A stretch of 46,308 bases of DNA. Source: Patescibacteria group bacterium. GTDB taxonomy: Bacteria; Patescibacteriota; Saccharimonadia; Saccharimonadales; JAUPVS01. The stretch is taken from contig JAUPVS010000006.1 in NCBI GenBank assembly GCA_030916945.1, positions 1 through 46,308 of the forward strand. The letters are read 5' to 3'. Within the stretch, counting starts at the first letter, position 1. Every line of letters begins with the position of its first letter. The position numbers were made by a program, and so were the translations under genes. Shown here piece by piece: positions 1 through 7,627 of the stretch. Below the pieces are notes generated by a model. It saw only the letters and a list, made by a program, of their open reading frames with translations. It made no database searches and was not told the origin of the DNA.

Positions 1-90
1 TAGACCCAGTAAGCCAATTTCGGCTTGGCTGGGCACAATAAAACTACCGAGCTGTCGGGGTTGGGGTGGTGCGGTCTTGCGGTTTGTCAT
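1..90 (-). CDS. Partial unknown CDS leaving the window (N-terminal 30 codons)
   Basis: An open frame on the minus strand starts with ATG at 90-88 and runs without a stop to the window edge. The product begins MTNRKTAPPQPRQLG, a polar, proline-rich start. The start is supported by a promoter rather than a Shine-Dalgarno site: on the minus strand TTGCTA (128-123), a 16-base gap and TACAAT (106-101) lie 10 bases before the ATG. The gene is divergent from the GH16 gene. I do not recognise it, and thirty codons are too few to name a family. Confidence 0.5.
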   Translation of the reverse strand, partial: MTNRKTAPPQPRQLGSFIVPSQAEIGLLGL

Positions 91-210
91 GGCTGTTTTT
101 ATTGTAAGCTGATTATGGTTAATAGCAACATTGGTTGACACCAGGCGTATACTAAAATCTAGAACCGTCTATTTTGCAGGCGATTTCATAACAAAGCACA
201 AGGTCTCCGT

Positions 211-2331
211 ATGGGAATACCTAAACTGTCTATGAAAAATAGATCACCCTTACTGCTACTGACTATCTTTAGCCTGGGTGCAGCTACAATCCTCTTAAAT
301 ACTGGCACAACCTGGGCGGCCTGCCCAGCCCTCCCAACAGATAAAGGGACAATAACCTTGTCCGCCTCGGCCCCGGTTACGGGTACTTACTATATCTGGA
401 GTCGCAATAAGCTAACAACTGCTGGTAGTGGCGCCTACTATTTACAGGTCAACAACGACTGCGGCAACTTAGTTGGCAATGCCGCCCTGCCAGCCAATAC
501 TTGGACTTGGGTGAACTACAAAGACGGCAATACTGGTAGCCGAATGTCCGTTAGCCTCTCCAAGGCGACGCATACCTTTAAACTTTACGGCGTTAGCCCG
601 AACTTATCAGTTGATCGAATAGTTTTAACCACCGACGCCGCCTGTGTGCCTAATGGTACGGGCGACAATTGCATAAACACGGCTACCACCACAACTCCTC
701 CACCTAGCACTGCACCGCCTACTCCGCAGGTTATTTCGCCGACTACACCAAGCTCGACCCCAATTCCGGTTACCGGAACGGTGGCCGTGGGAAGTGGCAA
801 ACCTAACAGTAAGACAACTGTTAAGGTTGATGGAAAGGTAGTTGCTCAGGGTGGGGGAACAGCCACCCTTGATACAAATTCTTTGCCTGATGGCTATCAC
901 GATATAGTTATCGAGACGACCGACGAAAACGGTAATACAGAGGTGGTTGTTCAGAAGGTTCTAGTAGACAATCATCAAGGCTTCTTTGAACGAGCCTATG
1001 CTAGTGTCAATCAGATTTTTGGCGGCCGTCGCTGGTTAACTTTAGCATTTGTTGCGACCTTTGCAATTATGACAGTGGCAACCTTAGGGCTAGCCCTTTA
1101 CCTGGCTTGGGCTAGTCGTATTTGGCAGAAAATACCAATCTTCAACAGGTTATTCAAAAGACGAGCAACCAACAGCGATACTGCCGTGGCAGCCGACTTT
1201 ACGGTTCGAACCAAATTTCAGGAACTTATGGGTAAGCCCGTACCCCGGGCATTGTTTATTATTTCGGTTGCTCTTATAGGGGCTATCACTTTACGGTTTG
1301 GTTTCGCTGCTGTTACTGGTTTTGCGGTTGACCCGGAAAAAGGCACACTTGCCGGTGTTAGTGCAGTTAGCGACAATGCTGCTGCCGGCAAGTCATCGAT
1401 TCGTTTTGGTGTTGGTAGTTGCCCGGCTGGCCAAACCGGCACCCCGCCCAATTGTGTAACGCCACCGCCGCCAACTTGCCCGGCTGGCCAAACCGGCACC
1501 CCGCCTAACTGCGTAACCCCTAATAGCGCTAAGATTGTATGGTCCGATGAGTTTGATGGTCCGGCTGGCTCTGATGTTAATGCGGCACACTGGGATACGG
1601 TCGTTGGTCCCACCATCGGTGGCCGTCTGGAGTACGTCACACCGGCTACTCGTAACAAAAAACTAGATGGCGCCGGCAAGCTGGTAGTTACGCCAAAACG
1701 CGAAAGCTACTGCGGAGCCGAGGGTACTTGCAGAGATTACACCTCGGCTCGGATAGAAGGGCGCCGCCCGGTCACGACTGGGTACATGGAGTTTAGAGCT
1801 AAGGTGACCACGTGGGCAGGTACTTGCCCAGGCTTGTGGTTTATGGGGGCCAAAGGCAATACGTATCCAACCTACAGCCATTATTCGAACGAGAATAGCT
1901 TTATAGAAATTGACATGCCAGAAGTTCAAACTGGTGGCACCAACGCCGACCCAACAAATGCTCGGCTGACTATTCACGGCGACTTTGATCACGACCGATC
2001 GTATAACAACCTTTGGCAGCTGGGCTGGGGTTCTAACCGTTACAACTTTGCCCCCAAGCGACCGGGTGACGACTGGCATACCTACGGTGCTTATGTTAAC
2101 CCTTCTGATAAGTCAGTGACATTCTATGTTGATGGCCGGGCACATGTACGTTATACCCAAGCCCAGGCCCAAGGCTTTGGCAGCGATGCGCGCTGGCCCT
2201 ACGGCACCAAGCCGATGGTCCCTGTTATAGAAGTTAACCTGGGTTTCTACAGTGGGCCGCCGGTTACTTCGCAGTCCAGCGACACCATGACGGTTGACTA
2301 CCTGCGCTACTATGACAAGCCGCCCTATTAA
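211..2331 (+). CDS. Membrane-anchored glycoside hydrolase family 16-like protein
   Basis: A 706-aa surface enzyme predicted to cut beta-glucan- or galactan-type polysaccharide outside the cell. Residues about 1-36 form a signal peptide. A beta-rich carbohydrate-binding-like domain follows (about 37-150), then a Thr/Pro linker, an Ig-like segment (about 185-255), and two strongly hydrophobic segments (about 275-300 and 345-372). Next come two copies of a CPAGQTGTPPNCVTP repeat, and a GH16 catalytic domain from about 445 to the end. The GH16 active-site signature is visible as EIDMPE, with E566 the probable nucleophile and E571 the acid/base (bulge-type spacing). The start at 211 has AAGGT 7 bases upstream. 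Two internal membrane segments would place both the binding domain and the catalytic domain outside. The substrate cannot be read from the sequence. Confidence 0.85.
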   Translation: MGIPKLSMKNRSPLLLLTIFSLGAATILLNTGTTWAACPALPTDKGTITLSASAPVTGTYYIWSRNKLTTAGSGAYYLQVNNDCGNLVGNAALPANTWTWVNYKDGNTGSRMSVSLSKATHTFKLYGVSPNLSVDRIVLTTDAACVPNGTGDNCINTATTTTPPPSTAPPTPQVISPTTPSSTPIPVTGTVAVGSGKPNSKTTVKVDGKVVAQGGGTATLDTNSLPDGYHDIVIETTDENGNTEVVVQKVLVDNHQGFFERAYASVNQIFGGRRWLTLAFVATFAIMTVATLGLALYLAWASRIWQKIPIFNRLFKRRATNSDTAVAADFTVRTKFQELMGKPVPRALFIISVALIGAITLRFGFAAVTGFAVDPEKGTLAGVSAVSDNAAAGKSSIRFGVGSCPAGQTGTPPNCVTPPPPTCPAGQTGTPPNCVTPNSAKIVWSDEFDGPAGSDVNAAHWDTVVGPTIGGRLEYVTPATRNKKLDGAGKLVVTPKRESYCGAEGTCRDYTSARIEGRRPVTTGYMEFRAKVTTWAGTCPGLWFMGAKGNTYPTYSHYSNENSFIEIDMPEVQTGGTNADPTNARLTIHGDFDHDRSYNNLWQLGWGSNRYNFAPKRPGDDWHTYGAYVNPSDKSVTFYVDGRAHVRYTQAQAQGFGSDARWPYGTKPMVPVIEVNLGFYSGPPVTSQSSDTMTVDYLRYYDKPPY
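1420..1515 (+). repeat. Two-copy 57-bp tandem repeat inside the GH16 gene
   Basis: Near-identical DNA starting at 1420 and 1477 (period 57) encodes two copies of CPAGQTGTPPNCVTP joined by a proline run. Each unit has two cysteines and could form a small disulfide-closed spacer before the catalytic domain. The near-identity at DNA level suggests recent duplication or active copy-number change. Confidence 0.8.
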
Positions 2332-2434
2332 AGTACCTACAACAGTGTTTGCGGGCTCAAAAACACCTGAACCAACAAGAATATGGCCTCTGAGGAGTTT
2401 GGCTTTACGATAAATACGGGATAATAAATACTAG

Positions 2435-2929
2435 CTAAGCTGGGCTTTCGAGCTCGGTGAGACCAAGTGACGCGATGGTGTTGCCCATACTTTGAAGCAT
2501 TATGTCACGATCGAAAGCAGGCATAGTATCGCCAGGAGAGGGAACTCTCACTACATTGGCCGGGTCAATAAATAGAAAGTTGTATTCATCGTGACCATAG
2601 TCGTCCATTCCTTGGTAAACGCGTTCCTTACCGTACGCGACACCCCAACCAATCTCTGCACCGTAAATAAATCTTTCCTTGCCAAAGAATATCGGTTTTT
2701 TTGATCCTAGGTAAGGACGATGCTGCGGAACCCCGGCCGAGTAGCAGGTGTAAGAAAAGTTCTTTAGTGTTCTCGCTGTATGAAAAAGACCTGGTATCTC
2801 ATCTATCGGAATACCTTCGGTGGCAAGTCGATAGCGCAGCATATCACCGGCGGCTCGCTCTGCCGCCGCGGCGGCTTGTGCGGCAGCTCTTGCTCGGCTG
2901 GCCTCGGTGTATCTGTCTAGCTCTCCCAT
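2435..2929 (-). CDS. Unknown protein, last gene of a three-gene minus-strand cassette
   Basis: A 164-aa predicted cytoplasmic protein. It begins with an Ala/Arg-rich helical stretch (about residues 8-35, heptad-like). The rest is mixed alpha/beta with aromatic patches, including a Tyr/Asp/His-rich stretch DDYGHDEYNF near residues 115-125. There is no signal peptide or membrane segment. It lies about 60 bases after the DUF4287 gene on the same strand, so it may be co-transcribed. A TATACT/TATAAA-like sequence just upstream could also give it its own promoter. I do not recognise the family and assign no function. Confidence 0.7.
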   Translation of the reverse strand: MGELDRYTEASRARAAAQAAAAAERAAGDMLRYRLATEGIPIDEIPGLFHTARTLKNFSYTCYSAGVPQHRPYLGSKKPIFFGKERFIYGAEIGWGVAYGKERVYQGMDDYGHDEYNFLFIDPANVVRVPSPGDTMPAFDRDIMLQSMGNTIASLGLTELESPA

Positions 2930-2990
2930 ATTATTAGTTTATAACTAGCTAGTATATTTGCAACGATAAGCAGATTGAAGAACACTTCAT

Positions 2991-3272
2991 TTATCGATTT
3001 TTAATGCCGTCGAGGCGTAGTTGGTTGCTGTCGTCGCTGTGTGCTCCACCGCTACCAACGTGCTTGTCGCTAATTATGGCGCCATTCTTTATGACGTGCA
3101 CTAGAGCCATGGCGTAGCCGCGCCCAAGATCAAAATCCTGCTTCAGCCAGTTGACTATTTCGCTGGCTTTTGTATTTTTGTCGAATCCTTTGGCGTGGGC
3201 CAGGTCAATAAGTTCGTTGGGAGTCTTGCCGGTTTTGGCTTCAATATTGTCTAGATAGGCTTGGAACGACAT
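2991..3272 (-). CDS. DUF4287-domain small protein
   Basis: A 93-aa soluble protein. The first 65 residues match the DUF4287 pattern: MSFQAYLDNIEAKTGKTP, then an L-A-x-x-K-G-F segment, a W-L-K-x-D-F-x-L-G-R-G-Y-A-M-A motif and a closing VIKNG. The family is widespread in bacteria, often beside AraC-like or SRPBCC proteins, but its biochemical role is unknown. The start is 6 bases after the stop of the upstream 81-aa gene, so the two are almost certainly co-transcribed. The C-terminal 25 residues are polar and may be disordered. Confidence 0.85.
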   Translation of the reverse strand: MSFQAYLDNIEAKTGKTPNELIDLAHAKGFDKNTKASEIVNWLKQDFDLGRGYAMALVHVIKNGAIISDKHVGSGGAHSDDSNQLRLDGIKNR

Positions 3273-3278
3273 GACGCA

Positions 3279-3524
3279 CTAAGACTCTGCTCTAAAAACC
3301 CGGTCGATGCCTTCCATGGCACCTGGTTTTTGGAATCTTGTGAATGCTTCGTCTGTTTTTCTGTCCCAGTCTGCTTGCTCTTCGGGCGTCATGGCATCGT
3401 AGGCGGCTTGGCCTTCACGGATCCACTGGTCTTCAATATCTTCGGGCAAGTTTGCCACCCGATCCTTTAGCTCATCCAAGTCAGCCTGCCAATCGGCTGG
3501 TATCTCTGGGGCAGGGTTATCCAT
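3279..3524 (-). CDS. Small acidic unknown protein, first gene of the cassette
   Basis: An 81-aa very acidic, Trp-containing helical protein (DWQADLDELKDRV near residues 11-23; TPEEQADWDRKTDEAF near 46-61). There is no signal peptide or membrane segment. The start at 3524 is favoured because TGC-TATAAT on the minus strand (3539-3531) ends 6 bases before the ATG and there is no Shine-Dalgarno site, giving a probable leaderless message. It heads the cassette with the DUF4287 gene 6 bases downstream. No function assigned. Confidence 0.72.
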   Translation of the reverse strand: MDNPAPEIPADWQADLDELKDRVANLPEDIEDQWIREGQAAYDAMTPEEQADWDRKTDEAFTRFQKPGAMEGIDRVFRAES

Positions 3525-3530
3525 GAACTA

Positions 3531-3539
3531 ATTATAGCA
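3531..3539 (-). promoter_or_regulatory. Extended -10 promoter, leaderless start of the 81-aa gene
   Basis: On the minus strand TGC plus TATAAT is followed by 6 bases and the ATG at 3524. No convincing -35 box is visible; the extended TGn motif would compensate. Confidence 0.65.
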
Positions 3540-3602
3540 AATACACATTAACTGTATGTTATTGGAAGGCTATCGTGCTGGCTGTAGCAACTACTCTTGT
3601 GC

Positions 3603-3631
3603 TTGCAGGCTAAGCGGCAAGTGTAGATACT
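3603..3631 (+). promoter_or_regulatory. Promoter of the 363-aa gene
   Basis: TTGCAG (3603-3608), 17 bases, GATACT (3626-3631), then 7 bases to the ATG at 3639. The predicted transcript would start at or next to the start codon. Confidence 0.5.
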
Positions 3632-3638
3632 TAAGACC

Positions 3639-4730
3639 ATGGAAATTATTATCCCAGGTTCGGAGTCGGCACATGGGGCTCAGTGGGTATCGCAACTTTT
3701 AAGTGAGCCTGGCTGGGATGACCGAAACTTGCTCATCCCAGCCGAAGATCGTCGTGATCAAGAATGTCGTCTGGTTGGAACCGTCATATCAGAACTTGGG
3801 CTTGATAACTTACAAAGATGGATTGATCCGGAAAGTGGAGATTTCGAGTTCTTAGCACCTGATGGTTTTGAGTTCGTTATGCGTGGTAAGTTTATGGTCT
3901 GGGAAGGTGACAGTTTTGGTCCGCCGGGTCTAAGTGAGGAACTACTTGCGGAAGAGTACCCAGACGGCTACGATTCCGAAGACTATGAAATACTCTGTGT
4001 CAGTGAGTTTCGGGGGCCTAGAGTCGCACTCGAACTCAATTACCGAAACGTTAACCTTAGTGAATCAGCGCGACACTCCAGCTGGCAGAAAATAAATACT
4101 GACCGGAATGGCGATGGTGACCGTCCGCGGCTCAGCCTCAAGGTCAAGGCTCAGGCAGAGGTTTTTGTGATGGAAGACTCTTATACGACATTACCTTTTA
4201 ACCTTTATGGTCGTCCCGAGCCGATGACGGTTGCTTTGCCGGACCAGACTATTCGGTTTGCAACAACTGAGGCAGAAGGCGAACATGGGGCTATAACTAT
4301 TGAACTTGTGCCTATTTCTAGCGTACCGCAGGGTATAGAAGTTCCAGCAGTAGTAACCGCTACCAATACCGATGAATTATGGTTGCCCCAAACCGCCAAC
4401 AACATGACTTTTGAGGAGTTTAAACAGGATAACCCAGGGTTAGCTGAGTATATGGCATGGAAGCTTGGTGGTGATGATCAAGCAGTAATCGACTTTCATA
4501 GGAGGGTTTACCATACACCGTTTGCAGATGACCCAGTGTGGCGAGCTAAGGATCTGGATGTTTTTGGAAACAGCATGCAAACCTTAAACCAGGACGTTGC
4601 TAGGATTGTCGGAAGAATGTCTGACGGTCCTCAAAAGCGTTTGGCGCAACGGATCTTTACGCTAGCAGCTGGTGATGTTGAAGTTACGCCCGAAAAGCCA
4701 ACTGACGTTATAGATGATGAGCCTTTTTAG
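3639..4730 (+). CDS. Unknown 363-aa acidic soluble protein
   Basis: A predicted cytoplasmic protein with no signal peptide or membrane segment. It is rich in Glu/Asp and has several Trp-containing beta-like stretches in the N-terminal two thirds. A more helical C-terminal third starts around MTFEEFKQDNPGLAEYMAWK (about residue 258), and the tail is acidic. The start has a promoter 7 bases upstream and no Shine-Dalgarno site. It faces the S66 peptidase gene convergently with about 55 bases between them. I do not recognise the family and propose no function. Confidence 0.75.
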   Translation: MEIIIPGSESAHGAQWVSQLLSEPGWDDRNLLIPAEDRRDQECRLVGTVISELGLDNLQRWIDPESGDFEFLAPDGFEFVMRGKFMVWEGDSFGPPGLSEELLAEEYPDGYDSEDYEILCVSEFRGPRVALELNYRNVNLSESARHSSWQKINTDRNGDGDRPRLSLKVKAQAEVFVMEDSYTTLPFNLYGRPEPMTVALPDQTIRFATTEAEGEHGAITIELVPISSVPQGIEVPAVVTATNTDELWLPQTANNMTFEEFKQDNPGLAEYMAWKLGGDDQAVIDFHRRVYHTPFADDPVWRAKDLDVFGNSMQTLNQDVARIVGRMSDGPQKRLAQRIFTLAAGDVEVTPEKPTDVIDDEPF

Positions 4731-4786
4731 GGGATCTGGAGGGCCAGGGTGCTGGCCATTTCTACTAAGTGTGGTTTCCAGACGAG

Positions 4787-5836
4787 CTAAGCGTGATTAA
4801 AGGCTAGTTTTATAGTCTTTTCCTGAGTATTAATCTTTATTCTCCCGCCGCTGGGTAATAATATTTGCGGGTCGCTGTGACCAAAATCAAGATTCTGGAC
4901 AATAGGAATAGTTGGGTTGTATTGCCTAATTGAGCGAACTATCTCATCCCTTTGTTCTTTTCTGTACGCAGCTTTTTTCTCCGCACTATTCGGTTTGTCA
5001 AACTCCCAGGCCTTAGGACGTCCAACAATTACGGCCTGTATTTTATCGAACCAACCACGTTCGCCAAATCCACGAAGCAGATAAGCCGGTATCCACGACT
5101 CTGGGATATCCTCAGCAGTTTCGATAAATAAGACTACTCCTTCTAGATCGCTGTCTTTCGGCAGGTACTTCCCAACTGTAGCCTGGAAGATGAGAGACTC
5201 AACACAGCCTCCCCATAAAGTGCCTTCAACTACACCGCTACCATCCCAATACAACTCGTCATTCGGTTCCATTGTTCGTGGTCTTTCAAGATTGGCTTTG
5301 TCTGCCCAATCTAGGCCTATATCGTTATATTGCTTGCTGGCTTTGACTTCATATTCATCACCGACGAATAGGGCATTTTTGATTGAGTCTACGGTCATTG
5401 GGAACATTTCAACACTCATACCAAAGTTGGTCATGATTGCACCACCGTAATAGCTCGGTATTCCCAGATTCCATAAAAAGTTATGAATATGTGTGTTGTC
5501 GCTATAACCCAAAAATGGCTTGGGATTATCGAGGAATACCTGAGGATCAAGGTATTTGATAAGTTGAATCTGGTCCTCGCCACCAATAGAGGTAAACACG
5601 GCTTTATTCTCAGGGTCAGCAAAGGCGGCCATTATGTCTCTAGCTCTATCTTTAAGAGGAGCGCCCATTATTCTAGTTGTGGGATATTCCTTCGGAACAA
5701 GTCCAAAAATGTCCTGTAAGCGCTTCAGTCCTAGCTCAAAGGGGTGAGGAAAGATTTGAGGCAAACCATTAGATGGAGATATTACGGCAACCTGATCACC
5801 AGCCTTTAGCTTCTGTAGTTTTACAAATTGTTTCAT
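4787..5836 (-). CDS. S66-family serine peptidase (LD-carboxypeptidase / MccF-like)
   Basis: A 349-aa protein of peptidase family S66, which includes LD-carboxypeptidases that trim the terminal D-residue from cell-wall tetrapeptides and MccF proteins that inactivate microcin C-type antibiotics. The Ser-Glu-His triad is visible: S112 in FLGYSDNT, E239 in LFIETAED and H320 in NLDFGHSDP. There is no signal peptide, so it acts in the cytoplasm, as known for the family. The long S66 central region resembles MccF-like members, but the sequence alone does not separate recycling from detoxification. The ATG is preceded by TATAGT and 6 bases with no Shine-Dalgarno site, suggesting a leaderless message. 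Confidence 0.92.
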   Translation of the reverse strand: MKQFVKLQKLKAGDQVAVISPSNGLPQIFPHPFELGLKRLQDIFGLVPKEYPTTRIMGAPLKDRARDIMAAFADPENKAVFTSIGGEDQIQLIKYLDPQVFLDNPKPFLGYSDNTHIHNFLWNLGIPSYYGGAIMTNFGMSVEMFPMTVDSIKNALFVGDEYEVKASKQYNDIGLDWADKANLERPRTMEPNDELYWDGSGVVEGTLWGGCVESLIFQATVGKYLPKDSDLEGVVLFIETAEDIPESWIPAYLLRGFGERGWFDKIQAVIVGRPKAWEFDKPNSAEKKAAYRKEQRDEIVRSIRQYNPTIPIVQNLDFGHSDPQILLPSGGRIKINTQEKTIKLAFNHA

Positions 5837-5842
5837 TACTTA

Positions 5843-5848
5843 ACTATA
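5843..5848 (-). promoter_or_regulatory. -10 box for the S66 peptidase gene
   Basis: TATAGT on the minus strand ends 6 bases before the ATG at 5836. No good -35 is seen. Confidence 0.45.
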
Positions 5849-6027
5849 ACAAAAAGACTCCTCTGAATGATAAGTCTTTAATGATACTTATGCTTTGGAG
5901 GACAAGTCGGTACCTCGCCTATGGCTCGTGTTTCCTCGCATGCTCGAAGCCAGCTTCTGTGCCTGCTCGTCACAATCGAACCCTCCGCTTTGCGGTACGG
6001 GTTCTGGTGTCGCTCCGTCATCAATAT

Positions 6028-6059
6028 AAAAAGCCCAGTCGGCGAGGACTGGACTTTTT
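6028..6059 (-). terminator. Intrinsic terminator after tRNA-Lys (near-symmetric)
   Basis: A stem of 13 positions with one mismatch (arms 6028-6040 and 6047-6059) closes a 6-base loop and is flanked by A-runs and T-runs on both sides. It lies just past the 3' end of the minus-strand tRNA. It could also work on plus-strand transcripts. Confidence 0.85.
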
Positions 6060-6062
6060 ATA

Positions 6063-6139
6063 TGGAGGGCCAGGAGGGACTCGAACCCTCGACACCCTGC
6101 TTAAGAGGCAGGTGCTCTAACCAGCTGAGCTACTGGCCC
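6063..6139 (-). tRNA. tRNA-Lys (anticodon CUU), CCA encoded
   Basis: A complete cloverleaf is seen on the minus strand: acceptor GGGCCAG/CTGGCCC, D-stem GCTC/GAGC, anticodon stem CCTGC/GCAGG with loop CTCTTAA (anticodon CTT), T-stem GAGGG/CCCTC with loop TTCGAGT, and encoded CCA. The discriminator base reads T, unusual for lysine tRNA. The promoter lies about 22 bases upstream and the terminator 3 bases downstream, so it is a single-gene unit. The plus-strand interval 5880-6027 beside it holds no gene I can support. Confidence 0.96.
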
Positions 6140-6161
6140 GTCGTAAATATTGAACTAACAA

Positions 6162-6190
6162 ATTCTACCATATACCCCTGTTAATGGCAA
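6162..6190 (-). promoter_or_regulatory. Promoter of tRNA-Lys
   Basis: On the minus strand TTGCCA (6190-6185), 17 bases, TAGAAT (6167-6162) preceded by TGG. This is close to the sigma-70 consensus and a good local reference for the promoter style of this genome. Confidence 0.8.
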
Positions 6191-6262
6191 GACGTGGAAA
6201 ATGTGAAAATTTTAACATAAGTGTTGTATACTCAAAGTAATATAACCAAATTGGAGGATCCT

Positions 6263-6769
6263 ATGCTCAGTCAATTAGCCGAAGTAACGTATAACTACAA
6301 TTACGATTACACAACCAGCAGCGCCGACGCTGGTGTGTCAGCTGCATTTATGTTTGTCGTGTTCCTTATTTTCTTGCCGCTCATCATCTTTAGCATCGTT
6401 TGCATGTGGAAGGTGTTCGTTAAGGCCGGCGAAGCTGGTTGGAAGAGCATTGTTCCAATTTATAACATGTGGATTATGGCCGAATTAGCTGGTAAGCCCG
6501 GTTGGTGGGCTTTCGCTAGTCTGTTAGGTGTCATCCCATTTGTGGGTTGGATCGGTACTCTAGTCGTCTACGCGATTATCTACCTAGAATTTGCCAAGGC
6601 CTTTGGCAAAGATACCGCCTTTGGTGTATTGTTGCTTCTTCTACCAGTTGTCGGTTTTGCAATCTTGGCCTTTGGCCCAGCTAAGTACGTTGGTACTAAG
6701 TTCGATACTCTTGGCAGCAACGGTGGCGGTGCTAAACCACAAACTCCACCAGCTGCTCCAGCAGCGTAA
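6263..6769 (+). CDS. DUF5684-like small membrane protein
   Basis: A 168-aa integral membrane protein. A Tyr/Asn-rich N-terminus is followed by a long hydrophobic segment (about residues 26-50), a short loop with KAGEAGWKSIVPIYNMW, which is typical of the DUF5684 family, then two or three more membrane segments and a Pro/Ala-rich tail. The function is unknown; these proteins are common in CPR bacteria and Firmicutes. The frame extends upstream to a GTG at 6221, but the ATG at 6263 is chosen because GGAGGA lies at 6253-6258 and TATACT at 6227-6232 would be the -10 box. Confidence 0.85.
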   Translation: MLSQLAEVTYNYNYDYTTSSADAGVSAAFMFVVFLIFLPLIIFSIVCMWKVFVKAGEAGWKSIVPIYNMWIMAELAGKPGWWAFASLLGVIPFVGWIGTLVVYAIIYLEFAKAFGKDTAFGVLLLLLPVVGFAILAFGPAKYVGTKFDTLGSNGGGAKPQTPPAAPAA

Positions 6770-6782
6770 TTTAAATCTCTGG

Positions 6783-6810
6783 TTAACAGAGGTCAATTTC
6801 GTGCTACAAT
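6783..6810 (+). promoter_or_regulatory. Promoter of folD, leaderless
   Basis: TTAACA (6783-6788), 16 bases, TGC-TACAAT (6805-6810), then 7 bases to the ATG at 6818. No Shine-Dalgarno site. Confidence 0.75.
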
Positions 6811-6817
6811 ACGCACC

Positions 6818-7627
6818 ATGCAGAAGTTACTGAATGGTAAAGAATTAGCCGAATATATTCAAGAACGTCAAGCCCGCCAAGTGCGGGCTTTACGTCAATC
6901 TGGCGGCGTTCAACCTAAGTTGGCGATTGTCGTAACGGTCGACAACCCGGTCATCGAAGTCTATATGCGTCTCAAGCAGCGCTATGGGACTCAGGTTGGT
7001 GTAGATGTTGATGTGCACCGCGTTAAGCAGGCTGGTGTACCAGCCTTGCTAGACAAGCTTAATGCCGACGATACCATCCACGGCATAATTACCCAGCTGC
7101 CACTAGAAGATCCCAGCCAGACTGACGTAGCAGTTAATTTAGTTGCTCCAACCAAAGACGTTGATGCGCTGGGATCTAAGACGGTCTTTGAGCCAGCCAC
7201 GGCCCTGGCGATTATGTGGCTACTAGCCGGCTACAACATTGAGTTACGCGACAAACATATTTTGCTGATTGGTCGCGGTAAGCTAGTTGGAGCACCACTA
7301 GAAAAAATGCTCAAAGCTTCGGGTCTAGATGTCGAAGTGGCCGACCGTAACGTTGCCGACTTGAAAGCCGTTACCCTGCAAGCTGACATTATTATTACCG
7401 CCACTGGCAGTCCAGCCATCCTTTTCCCAGACATGATTAAGCCTAAAGCTGTCGTGGTAGACGCTGGCGTGGCCAGTGAGGACGGCAAAACCGTGGGTGA
7501 CCTGGATGTTAGTGTTTATGAGCGTGATGACATTGTAGTAACACCAGCCAAGGGCGGGGTAGGACCACTCACCGTCTGTGCCCTATTCGAAAATGTTATC
7601 CGAGCCGCCCGTGAGGTGGCTAGTTAA
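6818..7627 (+). CDS. folD: Bifunctional methylenetetrahydrofolate dehydrogenase/cyclohydrolase
   Basis: A 269-aa cytoplasmic enzyme that interconverts 5,10-methylene-, 5,10-methenyl- and 10-formyl-tetrahydrofolate for one-carbon metabolism. The catalytic lysine is K53 in YMRLKQ. The family signatures GIITQLPLED and DVDALG (normally D-V-D-G-F/L) follow. A Rossmann NAD(P) site is seen at LLIGRGKLVGAPLEKML, and the late PAKGGVGPLTVCALFEN motif is present. It is slightly shorter than typical FolD (about 280-300 residues). Its 3' end overlaps the convergent murL 3' end by 8 bases. The promoter gives a predicted leaderless message. Confidence 0.95.
   Translation: MQKLLNGKELAEYIQERQARQVRALRQSGGVQPKLAIVVTVDNPVIEVYMRLKQRYGTQVGVDVDVHRVKQAGVPALLDKLNADDTIHGIITQLPLEDPSQTDVAVNLVAPTKDVDALGSKTVFEPATALAIMWLLAGYNIELRDKHILLIGRGKLVGAPLEKMLKASGLDVEVADRNVADLKAVTLQADIIITATGSPAILFPDMIKPKAVVVDAGVASEDGKTVGDLDVSVYERDDIVVTPAKGGVGPLTVCALFENVIRAAREVAS

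Noticed and set aside
1420-1515. Mobile element or recombination site
   Set aside because: The two 57-bp units are in frame inside the GH16 gene and there is no transposase or flanking inverted repeat.
5880-6027. Possible extra RNA gene between the S66 gene and the tRNA-Lys terminator
   Set aside because: It has some small hairpins but no promoter, cloverleaf or terminator of its own. It looks like tRNA-flanking sequence.
5773-6184. Plus-strand ORFs over the tRNA-Lys gene giving GGTRTLDTLL-type peptides
   Set aside because: They run across a complete minus-strand tRNA and its terminator. Such peptides are a well-known false annotation of antisense tRNA sequence, and no ribosome site is present.
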